64,000 nt of DNA from Acidobacteriota bacterium (GCA_038040445.1 JBBPIG010000004.1:204190-268189), one strand, 5' to 3'; counted from the first letter of the stretch, positions 44,173-54,931 are shown. Notes: generated from the letters alone by a model not told the origin. Numbers and translations: made by a program.

Positions 44173-47034
44173 TCACGCGCCGTGGCATTTCTTATACTTT
44201 TTACCGCTGCCGCAAGAGCACGGATCGTTGCGGCCGATGCGAGGTCCCTTGTTGCGAACCGGCTTGGCGGCTTCTTCTTCGCCCCCAGCAAAAGCCGTCT
44301 CGTTCGCTTTTGTGAAAGCCACACGGCCTCGGCGTTGGCGGCGGCGGCGCTCGAGCAACTGTTGCTCGACGGGCGCGGTCACTTGCACCTGGAAGTTGAA
44401 CAGGTATCGAATTGTCTCAGTGTCGACGCGCTCCAGCATCGCCTGAAACAGGTAATATGACTCCCGCTTGTACTCAACCAGCGGGTCCTTCTGCCCGTAC
44501 CCCCGCAAGCTGATCCCTTCCTTCAAGTGGTCGAGCGCCAGCAGGTGGTCCTTCCATTGCGCATCTACAATGTTGAGCATGATGTAGCGCTCAAGGTTGC
44601 GAAGCGCCTCGACGCCCAACTGAACTTCTTTCTCCTTGTACTTCTCTTCGATCTTGGGCCAGATCACCTCGCGAGCCTCTTCGGGGCTCATCTCCAAGAG
44701 ATCCAGGTGTTCGCCGTCCGCGTCAAACCCGAAGTTCAATCTAAGCTGTTCTTTTAATCCTACGATGTCCCATTCGTCCGCACGCTGCTCCTTCGGCATA
44801 TACTGATCGATCAAACCCTCGAAGTTGTCTTCAGCAATGCTGAGAACGTAGTTGCGCTGATTGATGGCCTGCTCTTCAGGCGTGTCACCTTCAAACCCGA
44901 TCAACAGGTCACGACGCAGACCATAAACAGTCTCGCGCTGTTTGTTCATCACGTCGTCGTATTCGAGGAGGTGTTTGCGGATTGAAAAGTTGTGTCCCTC
45001 GACGGACTTCTGCGCGCTCTCGATTCGCTTCGACACAAGCCGCGATTCGATGGGCACGCCTTCTTCCATGCCGAGACGCAGCATCAAGCCCTTGATGCGC
45101 TCGCCGCCGAAAATCCGCATCAGATCGTCTTCAAGTGAAAGGTAAAACCGTGATGAGCCCGGATCGCCCTGCCGTCCTGAACGTCCGCGAAGCTGATTGT
45201 CGATACGTCGAGACTCGTGCCGCTCGGTGCCCAGGATGTGAAGCCCGCCGACACTGACAACATCCTTGTGCTCGACATCAGTGGTTTGCTTGGCGCGAGC
45301 AAGCGCGTCGTTCATTTGGCGCTCGCTGGCTTCGTCGGGGTTAATTTCTTTTTCCTTCAAATACTGCTTCGCTAGAAACTCCGGGTTGCCGCCGAGCAAG
45401 ATGTCGGTTCCGCGGCCGGCCATGTTAGTCGCAATCGTCACCTGCCCTTTTCGACCGGCCTGCGCAACGATGTCGGCTTCGCGAGCCGCGTGCTCAGGCT
45501 TGGCGTTCAAAACGTTGTGCGGCACGCGCGCCTTCTTGAGCCGAGCCGCCAGCCCTTCAGAGTTTTCGACCGACACGGTGCCTACCAGCACCGGCTGGCC
45601 CTTCTCGTGGAGCTCTTTGATCTCGTTGACCACCGCGTCAAACTTTTCCCGCTCGGTGCGATATATCACGTCGGAAAAGTCCTTGCGGACCATTGGCTGG
45701 TTGGTCGGCATTACCGCAACGTCCAGCTTGTAGATGTTGGCGAACTCGGAAGCTTCGGTTTCAGCGGTTCCGGTCATGCCGGCGAGCTTCGCGTACATGC
45801 GGAAATAATTCTGAAGAGTGATCGTCGCCAGGGTCTGGTTCTCGGCTTCGATCTTCACAAGTTCTTTTGCTTCGACGCCCTGGTGCAACCCATCGCTCCA
45901 GCGCCGGCCGGGCATGACGCGTCCGGTGAACTCGTCGACGATGATGACCTCGCCGTCTTTGACTATGTACTGCTTGTCGAGGTGATAAAGCGAGTGTGCC
46001 TTGAGCGACTGCTCGACGCAGTGCAGCAGATCCATGTTTGCGGGATCGTAGAGATTGTCGACGCTGGTGAAGCGCTCGGCAACCTCGACTCCCTCTTCGG
46101 TGAGCGTGGCGCTGTGCTGCTTCTCGTCGACGTGATACAGCAGCCGCGCGTCCTGCTTGAGATCGACGTCGCCATTGGTCGCGCGAATCTCTGCGATGCG
46201 TCTCTGCTGTTCCGCCTTCAGCTTAATCATGCAGTCGTTGGCGATGTAATACTTCTCGGTCGAATCTTCCGAGGCGCCTGAGATGATTAGCGGGGTTCGC
46301 GCTTCGTCGATCAGGATCGAGTCGACTTCGTCCACTATCGCGTAGTAGTGGCCGCGTTGCGTCATCGCGGAAGGCTCGAACTTCATGTTGTCGCGCAGGT
46401 AGTCAAAGCCGAATTCATTGTTGGTCCCGTAGGTGATGTCCGCGCGGTAAGCCTCCTGCCGTTCGGAATCATCCATGTCGTGCTGTATGCAACCCACGGT
46501 GAGTCCAAGGAAGCGGTATATCTTACCCATCCACTCGGTGTCGCGTTTGGCCAGGTAGTCGTTGACGGTCACGACGTGCACTCCGCGGCTGGTGAGCGCG
46601 TTCAAATATGCCGGCAGAGTCGCAACCAGCGTCTTGCCTTCGCCGGTCTTCATCTCGGCGATGATCCCGCGATGAAGCACCATCCCGCCGATGAGCTGAA
46701 CGTCGAAGTGGCGCATGCCGGTCGCGCGCACCGAAGCTTCTCGCACGACGGCGAACGCTTCGACCAATATCTCGTCGAGCACTTCATCGAGCGCCGCTCG
46801 CAGCGCCTTCTTTTGCTCGTCGGCGGTACCGCCCGTCAGCTCGGCGCCGGCCATGCGTTTCTCAACAAGCTCGCGGAACGTGATGGTTTTCGCGCGAAGC
46901 TCTTCGTCGGAGAGGCGCTCCATCTCCGGCTCGAGGGCGTTGATCTCACTGACGATGGGCCACAAGCGCTTGAGCAAACGCTCGTTCGCGCTGCCGAAAA
47001 TCTTAGTTGCGGCTTTGTTCAATAGTGCGGTCAT
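44173..47034 (-). CDS. secA: Preprotein translocase ATPase SecA
   Basis: 953 aa. Motor that drives unfolded preproteins through SecYEG. Walker A is [15 protein letters not shown] (about 103-117), followed by the [12 protein letters not shown] block, the Walker [16 protein letters not shown] and the [17 protein letters not shown] helicase motif. It ends in a SEC-C zinc motif, [13 protein letters not shown], which contacts SecB or ribosomes. Length and motif order are complete. Two secA fragments lie elsewhere in the window (29622-29752 and 42917-43060), both in the same orientation. Confidence 0.98.
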   Translation of the reverse strand: MTALLNKAATKIFGSANERLLKRLWPIVSEINALEPEMERLSDEELRAKTITFRELVEKRMAGAELTGGTADEQKKALRAALDEVLDEILVEAFAVVREASVRATGMRHFDVQLIGGMVLHRGIIAEMKTGEGKTLVATLPAYLNALTSRGVHVVTVNDYLAKRDTEWMGKIYRFLGLTVGCIQHDMDDSERQEAYRADITYGTNNEFGFDYLRDNMKFEPSAMTQRGHYYAIVDEVDSILIDEARTPLIISGASEDSTEKYYIANDCMIKLKAEQQRRIAEIRATNGDVDLKQDARLLYHVDEKQHSATLTEEGVEVAERFTSVDNLYDPANMDLLHCVEQSLKAHSLYHLDKQYIVKDGEVIIVDEFTGRVMPGRRWSDGLHQGVEAKELVKIEAENQTLATITLQNYFRMYAKLAGMTGTAETEASEFANIYKLDVAVMPTNQPMVRKDFSDVIYRTEREKFDAVVNEIKELHEKGQPVLVGTVSVENSEGLAARLKKARVPHNVLNAKPEHAAREADIVAQAGRKGQVTIATNMAGRGTDILLGGNPEFLAKQYLKEKEINPDEASERQMNDALARAKQTTDVEHKDVVSVGGLHILGTERHESRRIDNQLRGRSGRQGDPGSSRFYLSLEDDLMRIFGGERIKGLMLRLGMEEGVPIESRLVSKRIESAQKSVEGHNFSIRKHLLEYDDVMNKQRETVYGLRRDLLIGFEGDTPEEQAINQRNYVLSIAEDNFEGLIDQYMPKEQRADEWDIVGLKEQLRLNFGFDADGEHLDLLEMSPEEAREVIWPKIEEKYKEKEVQLGVEALRNLERYIMLNIVDAQWKDHLLALDHLKEGISLRGYGQKDPLVEYKRESYYLFQAMLERVDTETIRYLFNFQVQVTAPVEQQLLERRRRQRRGRVAFTKANETAFAGGEEEAAKPVRNKGPRIGRNDPCSCGSGKKYKKCHGA

Positions 47035-47400
47035 ACGATAGTGATTCTAGGTGATGGCATAGGGTGAGTCAACGAGTGGCAACCGGCGGTAGAGTCCTAA
47101 TCTTGTGTTGGTATTTGCAGGTGCCCTGGCGCACGACTGATGACGGCGACGAAATATTTGGACTGCGGCGGCCTTTGTGCGTTGCCGCCGCTTTTTGGTT
47201 ATCGCCCATGAAACGACAGAAAGCGGTGGCAATGCAAAGACGCCACCGCAGTCCAAATACGCGGTCGCCCGATAGTGTCCTAGTCGACCAACCCAAGATT
47301 AGGACACTACCCAATCGGCGGCACGGGGCATCATGTGTGGCCGGCAAGGATAGCCGGAGCACACAGCCTTCTTGGTCAGGATTCCAAACTGAACCAACCT
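47035..47400. repeat. Intergenic stretch dominated by a nested inverted repeat (47088-47311)
   Basis: Outer arms 47088-47113 and 47287-47311 (GGTAG-GTCCTAATCTTG-GTTGGT) pair at about 23 of 25 positions. Inner arms of about 39 bases start ATTTGGACTGCGG on one side and end CCGCAGTCCAAAT on the other; the left one folds again on GCGGCGGC/GCCGCCGC. The ATTTGGACTGCG end is shared with the palindrome at 21722. No gene is seen. Confidence 0.85.
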
Positions 47401-48003
47401 CTATCGTTCATTCTGGTCAGGACCTTTTAAGTGTCTCGTCGTTTCTTCGGTTACGCTAAAGTTGGGAGGATCAAGTCCAGCCGTGTCGGCTGATCGCAGG
47501 AAATGAGGATCCGTCTCCCTCTCTAAAGCGCCCAGCTTTGTGGATGCCTGGCTGGCAGCGCGAACAAGTTTTCTACTCACCACCACGCCGTTAAACACTA
47601 GCCCGATCCCAATGCAGAGAGGAATCACACCGACAACCCAAAGACGGCGAAGGATCTCCACCGCATCCGGCGCGACATTGCCACTCAAAATGATTCCTTG
47701 CATAAACACATAGAGAAAGATCGCCACCCCAATGCCGACGCTTGCCGTGATGACACCAGCTTTGATTTCCCTGGAGCGCTGTATCTCGGAAGTAGTCCCG
47801 CGCAGTCGCTCAAGCTCTTCTTTGCGTCTCTTACGTTCCCCTTCGGAAAGGAACATCTCGGCGACCCAGGTCCTGCTCCAATCGAATTTCTCGCCCGTCT
47901 CGCGTGTCGCTACCGCCTGGCGTACGGCGTACAAATTCGCTCCGCACAATTTGCAGAACTTCAACTCGTCGCTTTGATTGGCGCCGCATTGTGGACAGAA
48001 CAT
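47401..48003 (-). CDS. Zinc-ribbon membrane protein
   Basis: 200 aa from ATG at 48003, which has AGGAG upstream and opens exactly at the domain MFCPQCGANQSDELKFCKLCGANL; the frame is open for another 76 codons but without a good start. The CxxC-CxxC zinc ribbon (3-21) is followed by a charged helix (ERKRRKEELERLRG) and two membrane segments (about 90-110 and 125-145), with a polar C-terminal tail. Such proteins are common in acidobacteria; function is unknown. Confidence 0.8.
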   Translation of the reverse strand: MFCPQCGANQSDELKFCKLCGANLYAVRQAVATRETGEKFDWSRTWVAEMFLSEGERKRRKEELERLRGTTSEIQRSREIKAGVITASVGIGVAIFLYVFMQGIILSGNVAPDAVEILRRLWVVGVIPLCIGIGLVFNGVVVSRKLVRAASQASTKLGALERETDPHFLRSADTAGLDPPNFSVTEETTRHLKGPDQNER

Positions 48004-48562
48004 CGAGCACTCCTGTCTTACATCCCAGAGGAATAGGAGGACTATAAGCGATATGTTCTCCGGAGTCAGCCGATCCTTAACGGCCGCGGCGACAAGAGGT
48101 CTTTCACAGGCAACAAACGGTTTGTTCAACGGAGCACGATCAAGGCGCCGCCCAACATCAAGGCCGATCCAAAGTAGAGCAGACTCAAGCGCCGCGACGA
48201 AGCAGATCACGCCCGACAACACGCACACCATTAGCCAACTGGGCGCCGGAGCCTGAACGGGTGATTGCGAGCCGCGAAAGAACTCGAAGAAATTTATTAT
48301 TGACTTAGATATGGGTGAATGTTAGAAATGGCGCGTCACAAAGCAACAACCGATACTTGAGAGTTTGTAGAGACTTAATCCCGGCTTCGGATTGTTTGAC
48401 CCCTTTTGCCGCCCGCCCCTCGACAGTCTCGCAATTCTCTCCTCGTCCCCAAAACGCCAATGCCCCTTCGATGCAATCTGCGATGGCGAGTTCGTCGCTC
48501 GGCTACTTCATTCGCCCGTCCGAAATCGTGAACAAGTCGAGCACCTTCCCCGGGGGACACAC
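48004..48562. other. Gap between the zinc-ribbon gene and pilM, no supported gene
   Basis: Hydrophobic open frames occur on the minus strand around 48130-48230 but lack start signals. The pilM promoter must lie in the right half; I cannot point to a convincing box. Nothing else is seen. Confidence 0.5.
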
Positions 48563-49627
48563 ATGTTTGGCAAAAAGAAAAAAGGCGTCGTTGGACTCGA
48601 CATCGGTTCAAGCGCGCTGAAGGCGGTCGAGCTCAAGCACACGCGCAACGGGTACGAGCTGGTCCACATGGCTCATCAGAATCTTCAATCAGACACGATC
48701 GTCGACGGGCACATAATCGACCTCAATCATGTGAGCGACTCGATTAGCCGCCTCTGGAACGAGCAAAACATAAAGACCGATCAGGTGGCCACGTCGCTTT
48801 CGGGGCACGCAGTCATTGTAAAAAAGATATTGCTTCCGTCAATGCCCGAAGAGGAACTCGACGAACAGATTCACTGGGAAGCCGAGCAGTACATTCCGTT
48901 CGACATCAACGACGTTAACCTCTATCACGAAATCATAGGCCACGATGCGTCGGGTCAGAACATGGACGTTCTCCTGGTCGCCTGCAAGCGCGACAAGATC
49001 GCGCAGTTCACTCAGGTGATCTCGCAGACGGGCAAGCAAGCGGTCATCGTGGACGTCGACGCCTTCGCGCTGCAAAACGCATACGAAGTAAACTACCACC
49101 CCACGCCTAATCAGACAGTCGCGTTGTTGGACATCGGCGCTGCGGTAATGACGATCAACATAGTTCGGGGCGCGACGTCGATCTTCACTCGCGACATCTC
49201 GGCAGGCGGAAACCAGTACACTGATCTTCTTCAAAAAGAACTGAATCTCACATTCGAGCAAGCCGAAGCGCTCAAGCGAGGCGCAACCCCGGACCAGCAG
49301 CTCTCGATGGAGCAGATACAACCGGCGATTCAGAGCGTGTCCGAAATGCTGGCGCTCGAGATTCAGCGCACGCTGGATTTCTTCCGGGCGACGGCTGTTG
49401 ACTCACCGGCAATTGACCGAATGTTGATAGCCGGCGGCTCGTCGAAGGTCTATCAATTGACCGAGTATCTGGCAGACAAGTTTCAGATGCCGGTTGAGCG
49501 ATTCGACTCATTCCGCTCGATCAAAGTCGACTCGAAGAAGTTCGACGACGAGTACCTGAGAGAGCTTTCACCGAATATGGCCGTGGCCGTCGGGCTGGCG
49601 GTCCGAGTGGCGGAGGTGACGCAATGA
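48563..49627 (+). CDS. pilM: Type IV pilus assembly protein PilM
   Basis: 354 aa from ATG at 48563, where the conserved MFGKKKKGVVGLDIGSSALKAVEL begins; the frame is open upstream without similarity. Actin-like cytoplasmic ATPase that docks on the PilN N-terminus. Visible pieces are the phosphate-1 loop GLDIGSSALKAV, the adenosine-binding IAGGSSKVYQLTEYL region near 290 and the PVERFDSF tail. It is the first gene of pilMNOPQ; its stop overlaps the pilN start by four bases. Confidence 0.95.
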   Translation: MFGKKKKGVVGLDIGSSALKAVELKHTRNGYELVHMAHQNLQSDTIVDGHIIDLNHVSDSISRLWNEQNIKTDQVATSLSGHAVIVKKILLPSMPEEELDEQIHWEAEQYIPFDINDVNLYHEIIGHDASGQNMDVLLVACKRDKIAQFTQVISQTGKQAVIVDVDAFALQNAYEVNYHPTPNQTVALLDIGAAVMTINIVRGATSIFTRDISAGGNQYTDLLQKELNLTFEQAEALKRGATPDQQLSMEQIQPAIQSVSEMLALEIQRTLDFFRATAVDSPAIDRMLIAGGSSKVYQLTEYLADKFQMPVERFDSFRSIKVDSKKFDDEYLRELSPNMAVAVGLAVRVAEVTQ

Positions 49628-50349
49628 TCAGAGTCAATCTACTTGGAGGGACCGCCGAGCATCGCGTTTCCGTGCAGAAGACAAAAGTCGCGGCGCGCCG
49701 AGGACAGCAGCTTTTCATGCTGGCTAGCGCGCTTCTCATTTTTCTGATCGCGATCGGCGGCGATCATCTTTGGACCAACAGCGCGCACGCCGCCGCGCAA
49801 GCCGAGCTCACTCGCGAAGAGGAAGAAGCCAAGAAGCTTGAAGCCGACATTAAGCGCAAAGACGAGTTGGAAGCCGAGTTGAAACAGGTCGATGAACGCA
49901 TCAGGGTCATCAAGCAGCTTCGAGCCGAACAGAAAGGCCCGGTCGCCATGCTCTCGGCGATCAACGAGCGAATGCCTGGCGGCCAGGCTGATTTCCGCCT
50001 CGAGGCGATCGTACAGAAGGGCAGTCACCTTCAGATCATCGGCACCTCGCTCAACCAGCAAGTGATCGCTGACTTCTCGCGTCAGCTTGAATTCTCAAAC
50101 GGGCTGTTCAGCAACTTGATGCTTTCGATCGAAGGCAAAGAGGTGAAAGTCGAAGACTTGTCCGACAGGGCCGAGAAGAAAGAGTCGGATAAGCAAGAGG
50201 CCGGCAAAAAGGGCCCCGCGGCTAAGGACGCTGATAAGAGCGCTGAGATCCCGGACGTGGCCCGAGTGTTCCAGTTCACGATCGACTGCGACTACAACAA
50301 GCCGCGCGCGGAAGGCGCGGGGCCCGCATCAACGCCACCGGGCAAGTGA
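49624..50349 (+). CDS. pilN: Type IV pilus protein PilN
   Basis: 241 aa. Short cytoplasmic N-terminus with the PilM-binding motif IRVNLLGG, one membrane helix (about 35-52), a coiled coil (EEEAKKLEADIKRKDELEAEL) and a periplasmic ferredoxin-like domain with INERMPGG. A Lys/Glu-rich insert (about 178-202) near the C-terminus is unusual and probably flexible. Part of the inner-membrane alignment complex. Confidence 0.93.
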   Translation: MIRVNLLGGTAEHRVSVQKTKVAARRGQQLFMLASALLIFLIAIGGDHLWTNSAHAAAQAELTREEEEAKKLEADIKRKDELEAELKQVDERIRVIKQLRAEQKGPVAMLSAINERMPGGQADFRLEAIVQKGSHLQIIGTSLNQQVIADFSRQLEFSNGLFSNLMLSIEGKEVKVEDLSDRAEKKESDKQEAGKKGPAAKDADKSAEIPDVARVFQFTIDCDYNKPRAEGAGPASTPPGK

Positions 50350-50361
50350 AGGAGAGGATTT

Positions 50362-51048
50362 ATGGCAGCGACGATGACTACTGTAGTGAAGGGCGCCGAA
50401 GAGAGAGGCAGCTTCTTCACGCGTATGCCGTGGTACTACCAGATGGGCGTGCTGCTGTTGCTCTCGGGCTTGCTGATCTTTGCCGCTGATTATCTGCTTT
50501 ACAGCGAGAAGCGCGCCGAGACAGTCAAGATCGAGGACAAGGTTCAACAGCTCAAGGCTAAGAACGCGCAGGGCAGCATAATCCGTCAGAACCTGCTGGC
50601 AACCGAGCAGACGCTAAAAGAGAAGCGCGAGGAGATTGACCGACTCCGCGACCTCCTTCCCGATCAGGTCGAGATATCCCGCGTCTACGACAGCCTCAAA
50701 GACTTCCTGCGCGAGCAGAAGCTCGAGCTGAAACGGTTCGTGCACATGAAATCGGTTTCCGCCGACTTCTACACGGCCCAGCCGATTCAGATCGAAGTCA
50801 CCGGGTCGTACGACTCGCTCGGCCAGTTCTTCTCACGTCTGGGATTCTATTCGCGCATCTTGAGCGTGAGCGAGGTCGAGATCAAGAAGGCGGAGGACAG
50901 CGGACAAGAGGTGGGCCGATCGGTAAACGGCTCGTTTGTGGTGACCGCTTACTACATCGCGCCTGAGAACCTCGAGAAGCTGACCTCGACGAAGCCCGCC
51001 GCGCTGCCGCCCGCTACACCGGCTGCGTCAGGGATTAAGGCGAAATAG
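50362..51048 (+). CDS. pilO: Type IV pilus protein PilO
   Basis: 228 aa. One membrane helix (about 28-47), a coiled coil (about 55-100, TLKEKREEIDRLRDLLP) and a C-terminal ferredoxin-like fold with the GSYDSLGQFFSRLGFYSRIL pattern typical of PilO. It forms heterodimers with PilN. GGAG lies before the ATG; 12 bases after pilN. Confidence 0.93.
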   Translation: MAATMTTVVKGAEERGSFFTRMPWYYQMGVLLLLSGLLIFAADYLLYSEKRAETVKIEDKVQQLKAKNAQGSIIRQNLLATEQTLKEKREEIDRLRDLLPDQVEISRVYDSLKDFLREQKLELKRFVHMKSVSADFYTAQPIQIEVTGSYDSLGQFFSRLGFYSRILSVSEVEIKKAEDSGQEVGRSVNGSFVVTAYYIAPENLEKLTSTKPAALPPATPAASGIKAK

Positions 51049-51061
51049 CGGAGTGGGTGTT

Positions 51062-51682
51062 ATGAAAGCAAAAACCATCAAGAGAATGACATCGAACATC
51101 CTGCTTGTTTTGACTATGGTGGTCATGGTTTCGGCGCAGGATAAGCCGGCGGTCAAGCCGGATGCCCCGCCTCAGCCTCAACAGGTGAACACGGGTAAGG
51201 AATATCTCGGACCGACCGCCGATTCGATTCGGCCATATAGATCGTCCGGCAAGGACCCGTTCAAGAGGACCATCAAGCCGAAGACCCCGCGCGGGAAACA
51301 GCAGCAGGCTCGCCTGCTCGGGTTTCCGTCCCTTGACGTCCGGCGCGCCGAGTTCCGGCAGAAGGTGGATCAAGCGCGGGCGCGCGATGGGGCCGAGCCC
51401 GATCCGGTCTCGCAATACCTGGTTTCAGAGCTTGATATCACCGGCGTCTTCCGCGACGATCGCGGATTCGGCGCGTTCGTGAGAGCGCAACCCACGGGCA
51501 CCATGTTCTTCGTGCGCAACGGCGCGCGTTGCTACAACGGCGAGGTGATGCGCATCGGCGCCGACGCCTCCGATCCCGCCGGCGCGAAGGTCATGTTTCG
51601 CGAAGTGTCCTACCAGGAAGTCAACGGGAAACAAACGCCTCAGGAGCGCATAGTGACAAAGGCGCCGGGGGAGAAGAAGTGA
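51062..51682 (+). CDS. pilP: Type IV pilus protein PilP
   Basis: 206 aa from ATG at 51062. N-terminal export signal (1-26, ending VSAQ) with no lipobox cysteine, unlike many PilP lipoproteins. A Pro-rich disordered stretch (27-75) is followed by the beta-sandwich HR domain, where SELDITGVFRDDRGFGAFVRA and VMRIGADA lie. PilP links PilNO to the secretin. Position after pilO supports the call more than similarity does. Confidence 0.85.
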   Translation: MKAKTIKRMTSNILLVLTMVVMVSAQDKPAVKPDAPPQPQQVNTGKEYLGPTADSIRPYRSSGKDPFKRTIKPKTPRGKQQQARLLGFPSLDVRRAEFRQKVDQARARDGAEPDPVSQYLVSELDITGVFRDDRGFGAFVRAQPTGTMFFVRNGARCYNGEVMRIGADASDPAGAKVMFREVSYQEVNGKQTPQERIVTKAPGEKK

Positions 51683-51869
51683 GCCGTCTTGTGTTAGCAG
51701 AGGATCGCACTATAATCGCTTGCAGCGTTTGATCGGCCGATGATCGGCGATGAGCTGCACTAAAAACATTCGGGTGAGAAGATGCATTCAAAGTGGCCGG
51801 GCGGACAACGGAATCAATCAAGCCCTCCAAGGTCGCGTCCGCTTAGCTTCGATGATGAGAGGGGAAACA

Positions 51870-54857
51870 ATGACTAAGATTGCCAGGAGGCTTGTCGTAT
51901 CACTGGTGCTGCTCGCGCTTGTGAGCAACATAAGCGTGTTTGCAGGATTGAACCGAGGCGCGAGGGCCGAGGCGTTCGCTTTGGTGTCGCTCAAACACCA
52001 GACCGAGGGATCGCTGACCCGCATCCTGATCGAGTCGAGCGCACCACCCCTCTACACAGTTTTCAGACCGACGGACCGGCTGATCGTCGTTGATCTACCG
52101 GGCGGCGAGGCTTCTCGTCTCGCGCCCGAATACAGCATCAAGAGTGCACTGGTCGACTCGATCATGGTTCGCCAGACGCGGATCGGCGGCAGCACAACGG
52201 CGGGGCGCGCGATGGCTAGAATTGAGGTCCGCGTTCGAGCCGGTGCTCGCGACCGCTCAACAATTGATGGCAACACGCTGGTTCTCGAAATCTCTGCTGA
52301 CACCAAGACGGCGCCAGCCGGAGCGAAGATCGAGAAGGACACCCCCGCTACCAGGGACGCAAAGCGTGCGAGCCATAGCGATACGCGCGCGGCGGTGCCA
52401 GGCGTGATGGTGTACTCCGCTCCAGTTGCTAAGAGTTCGCCGGCGGCCGGCACAGAGCCCGCAGTCGAGAGCGTCAAGCCTCGGCCGAGCGACTTAAAAC
52501 CGGCCACGGTTATCCGCGCGGTTCGCTCGGAAGCGGCCGGCGGCGGCCTAAGAATCGTGGTCGATACCGACGGCGCGGCGCAGTACAAGGATTTCGTGCT
52601 GCCTAACCCGTGGCGCGTAGTCGTCGATATCACCGGCGTGCATTCGGCGTTCGGCAACAAGACTACCGTTGTAGATTCGGCTTCAGTCGAGCGCTTCCGC
52701 GTAGGCCAGCCGAGCCCGAGCGTCGTTCGGATAGTGCTCGACACCAGGTCTAAAGTTTCATATCGCGTGGTTCGCGAGGGTGCAGCGCTAGTCATCATCG
52801 TAGGCGACACGGGCAGTTCGCGAGAGGACAGCGCGAAACCCAAGGTTGAACTCAAAGCGCAGCAGAACGGTGATCCGGTGAAAGACGCTGCTGAGCCTCA
52901 GCACAAGCCCGAGGTAAGAGTCGCCGGTGATCGCATCGAGAACAAAACCGATAACAAGAAGCCGGCTGATCAAGACGCAAAAGACACGATCACGCCATCT
53001 AATCTGATTGCTCAAGCGAACACACAAAGCACGGGTCAGCGAGTTACCCCTCAGCCTAACAGATCGCTGCCTTTGCCTTCGCAGTCAACAGCACAGCAAG
53101 GCTCCGGAAAGCCCACGGCTCCACCGGCGCAGCCTTCCGTTATTCGCAGCGCGATGGACGTTCAGCGGCCGGCTCAACCCAACTCAGGGGCGCCGAGGCG
53201 CAGCGAGCTCGCGTTTTGCGACCCGAGCTACGTCGGCGGAATGATAAGCTTCGACCTGCGTGCAGGCGTCGACATCCGCGACATGCTTCGGTTCATCTCG
53301 CAGCAATACGGCGTCAACTTCATAGTCGACAAATCGGTGACCGCCGTGCCGGTGGATATCCGGGTGACCGACATACCGTGGAATCAAGTGATGGAATCCG
53401 TGCTGCGCGCGAACCGCCTCGGCGCGGTGTGCGAAAGCAACGGCCGCATTATCAGAATAGCCACACTCTCAGCCGTGAAAGAAGAAGAGGAGCAGCAACG
53501 AGCGATAGTCGAAGAAAAGGCCAAGCAAATCCCGCTCGTGACCAAGATCATTCACCTCAAATACGCTCGCGCTACAGGCGCGCTCGGATCCAGCGGCGCA
53601 GGCGCGTCGGGTCGTGGCGGTGGAGGCGGAGGGTCGAGTAGCGGCACGGGAGGCGGAGGCGCCGCCGGTAAGGGATCGCTGCTTTCGATAGTCGACAGCC
53701 GGTTGAGCCCGCGCGGGCGCAGCGAAGTCGATAGCCGCACCAACAGCCTGATCATTACCGACCTTCCTGAATACACACAGGTGATCGAGGAGATGATCGC
53801 CAAGCTCGACCGGCCCGAGCCTCAGGTCGAGATCGAAGCGCGAATAGTGATCGCCAACCGAAACTTTCTCCGCGATGTGGGCACCGAGCTGGCAGGCGGA
53901 GCGTTTGCCAAGAGCGGACGCGGGGGGTTATTCGAGACCACGCCCGTTGCAATCAACGGCACCGGACTGGCTGCTGGAGGCAAGGATGCTGGCAGCTCTG
54001 GCGGCTCCTCGGGAACTGGTACTGGCACAGGCACGGGCAGTGGCTCGGGAAGCTCTTCAAGCAAGGGCCTGGGTCCAAACCTGATCGGTCCTTTTGCGGA
54101 CACCGCCCTTCGCGCGGGAGTTGCAAACACAGTTTTGAGTTTGACCACCGGCGCGATCGGAACCGGCATTCTATCCTTGGCGCTGTCGGCGTCCGAAACC
54201 AAGGGCCAGATACGAACTATCGCCAGCCCGCGCGTAACCACGACTGACAACAAGACGGCTGAGATAGTCAACGGAGTTCAGATACCCGTGCAGACGGTCT
54301 CGAACAATACGATAACGACGACGTTTGTGACTGCTGCCCTGCGGCTTGAAATCACACCGCAGATAATCGAGGAGAACGGCCAGGTTCTGATGCACGTCGT
54401 TGCCGAAAACAACACTGTGAATTTCTCGCTTGCCGGACAGTTCAACAACGGCACGCCGGGCATCAATACTCAATCGGCTGAATCGACCGTGCTGGTTGCC
54501 GACGGTGGGACTACCGTAATGGGCGGGATCAACATCGACACGGAGGGGCACTCGATCAACCGGACTCCTGGAGTCTCGCGCATCCCGCTGCTCGGCGAAT
54601 TGTTCAAGAAACGACAAACCCGTCGTGATACCGATGAGATCCTGTTCTTCCTGACGCCGCGCATTGTGAGAAATGACGGCAGTGTTGGCCCGCGAGTTCC
54701 GCAACGCAGCTCGGTTGAGGGTATGCCTAATCCGAACGCCCCGCAGCGAGCGGTTGTTACGCCCGCGGCCGGCGCATCGGACACCAAGCAAGATCCCAAG
54801 ACGGCTCAGCCAGCTCCGCCGCCTATCACCGCCGCAAGCGGAAAAGCGGGACACTAA
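51870..54857 (+). CDS. pilQ: Type IV pilus secretin PilQ
   Basis: 995 aa from ATG at 51870, with AGAGGGG upstream. Outer-membrane pore for the pilus. Signal peptide, two AMIN domains for peptidoglycan (about 35-130 and 210-310), a Pro/Gln-rich linker, STN/N0 domain (VGGMISFDLRAGVDIRDMLRF, about 450), N1 domains and the secretin channel with the C-terminal VSRIPLLGELFKKRQ. Two Gly/Ser/Thr runs interrupt the N1 and secretin regions, at about 53620-53670 and 53985-54065; the second is inside the channel domain. A 167-base gap from pilP contains no clear terminator. Confidence 0.95.
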   Translation: MTKIARRLVVSLVLLALVSNISVFAGLNRGARAEAFALVSLKHQTEGSLTRILIESSAPPLYTVFRPTDRLIVVDLPGGEASRLAPEYSIKSALVDSIMVRQTRIGGSTTAGRAMARIEVRVRAGARDRSTIDGNTLVLEISADTKTAPAGAKIEKDTPATRDAKRASHSDTRAAVPGVMVYSAPVAKSSPAAGTEPAVESVKPRPSDLKPATVIRAVRSEAAGGGLRIVVDTDGAAQYKDFVLPNPWRVVVDITGVHSAFGNKTTVVDSASVERFRVGQPSPSVVRIVLDTRSKVSYRVVREGAALVIIVGDTGSSREDSAKPKVELKAQQNGDPVKDAAEPQHKPEVRVAGDRIENKTDNKKPADQDAKDTITPSNLIAQANTQSTGQRVTPQPNRSLPLPSQSTAQQGSGKPTAPPAQPSVIRSAMDVQRPAQPNSGAPRRSELAFCDPSYVGGMISFDLRAGVDIRDMLRFISQQYGVNFIVDKSVTAVPVDIRVTDIPWNQVMESVLRANRLGAVCESNGRIIRIATLSAVKEEEEQQRAIVEEKAKQIPLVTKIIHLKYARATGALGSSGAGASGRGGGGGGSSSGTGGGGAAGKGSLLSIVDSRLSPRGRSEVDSRTNSLIITDLPEYTQVIEEMIAKLDRPEPQVEIEARIVIANRNFLRDVGTELAGGAFAKSGRGGLFETTPVAINGTGLAAGGKDAGSSGGSSGTGTGTGTGSGSGSSSSKGLGPNLIGPFADTALRAGVANTVLSLTTGAIGTGILSLALSASETKGQIRTIASPRVTTTDNKTAEIVNGVQIPVQTVSNNTITTTFVTAALRLEITPQIIEENGQVLMHVVAENNTVNFSLAGQFNNGTPGINTQSAESTVLVADGGTTVMGGINIDTEGHSINRTPGVSRIPLLGELFKKRQTRRDTDEILFFLTPRIVRNDGSVGPRVPQRSSVEGMPNPNAPQRAVVTPAAGASDTKQDPKTAQPAPPPITAASGKAGH

Positions 54858-54859
54858 GA

Positions 54860-54930
54860 ATTTCCGATTGCCGATCGCGGATTGCAGAATGATCTGTTTT
54901 TCGCGATCGCCAATCGGCAATCGGCAATCA
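54860..54930. repeat. GATTGCCGAT-type inverted repeat
   Basis: GATTGCCGATCGCG in the left half is answered by CGCGATCGCCAATC in the right half, followed by CGGCAATCGGCAATC. It lies between the pilQ stop and the roadblock gene. Confidence 0.7.
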
Positions 54931-54931
54931 T

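Noticed and set aside
48004-48231. N-terminal extension of the zinc-ribbon protein with a hydrophobic segment
   Set aside because: The downstream ATG at 48003 has a good ribosome-binding site and starts at the conserved zinc ribbon; the extension lacks a start signal.
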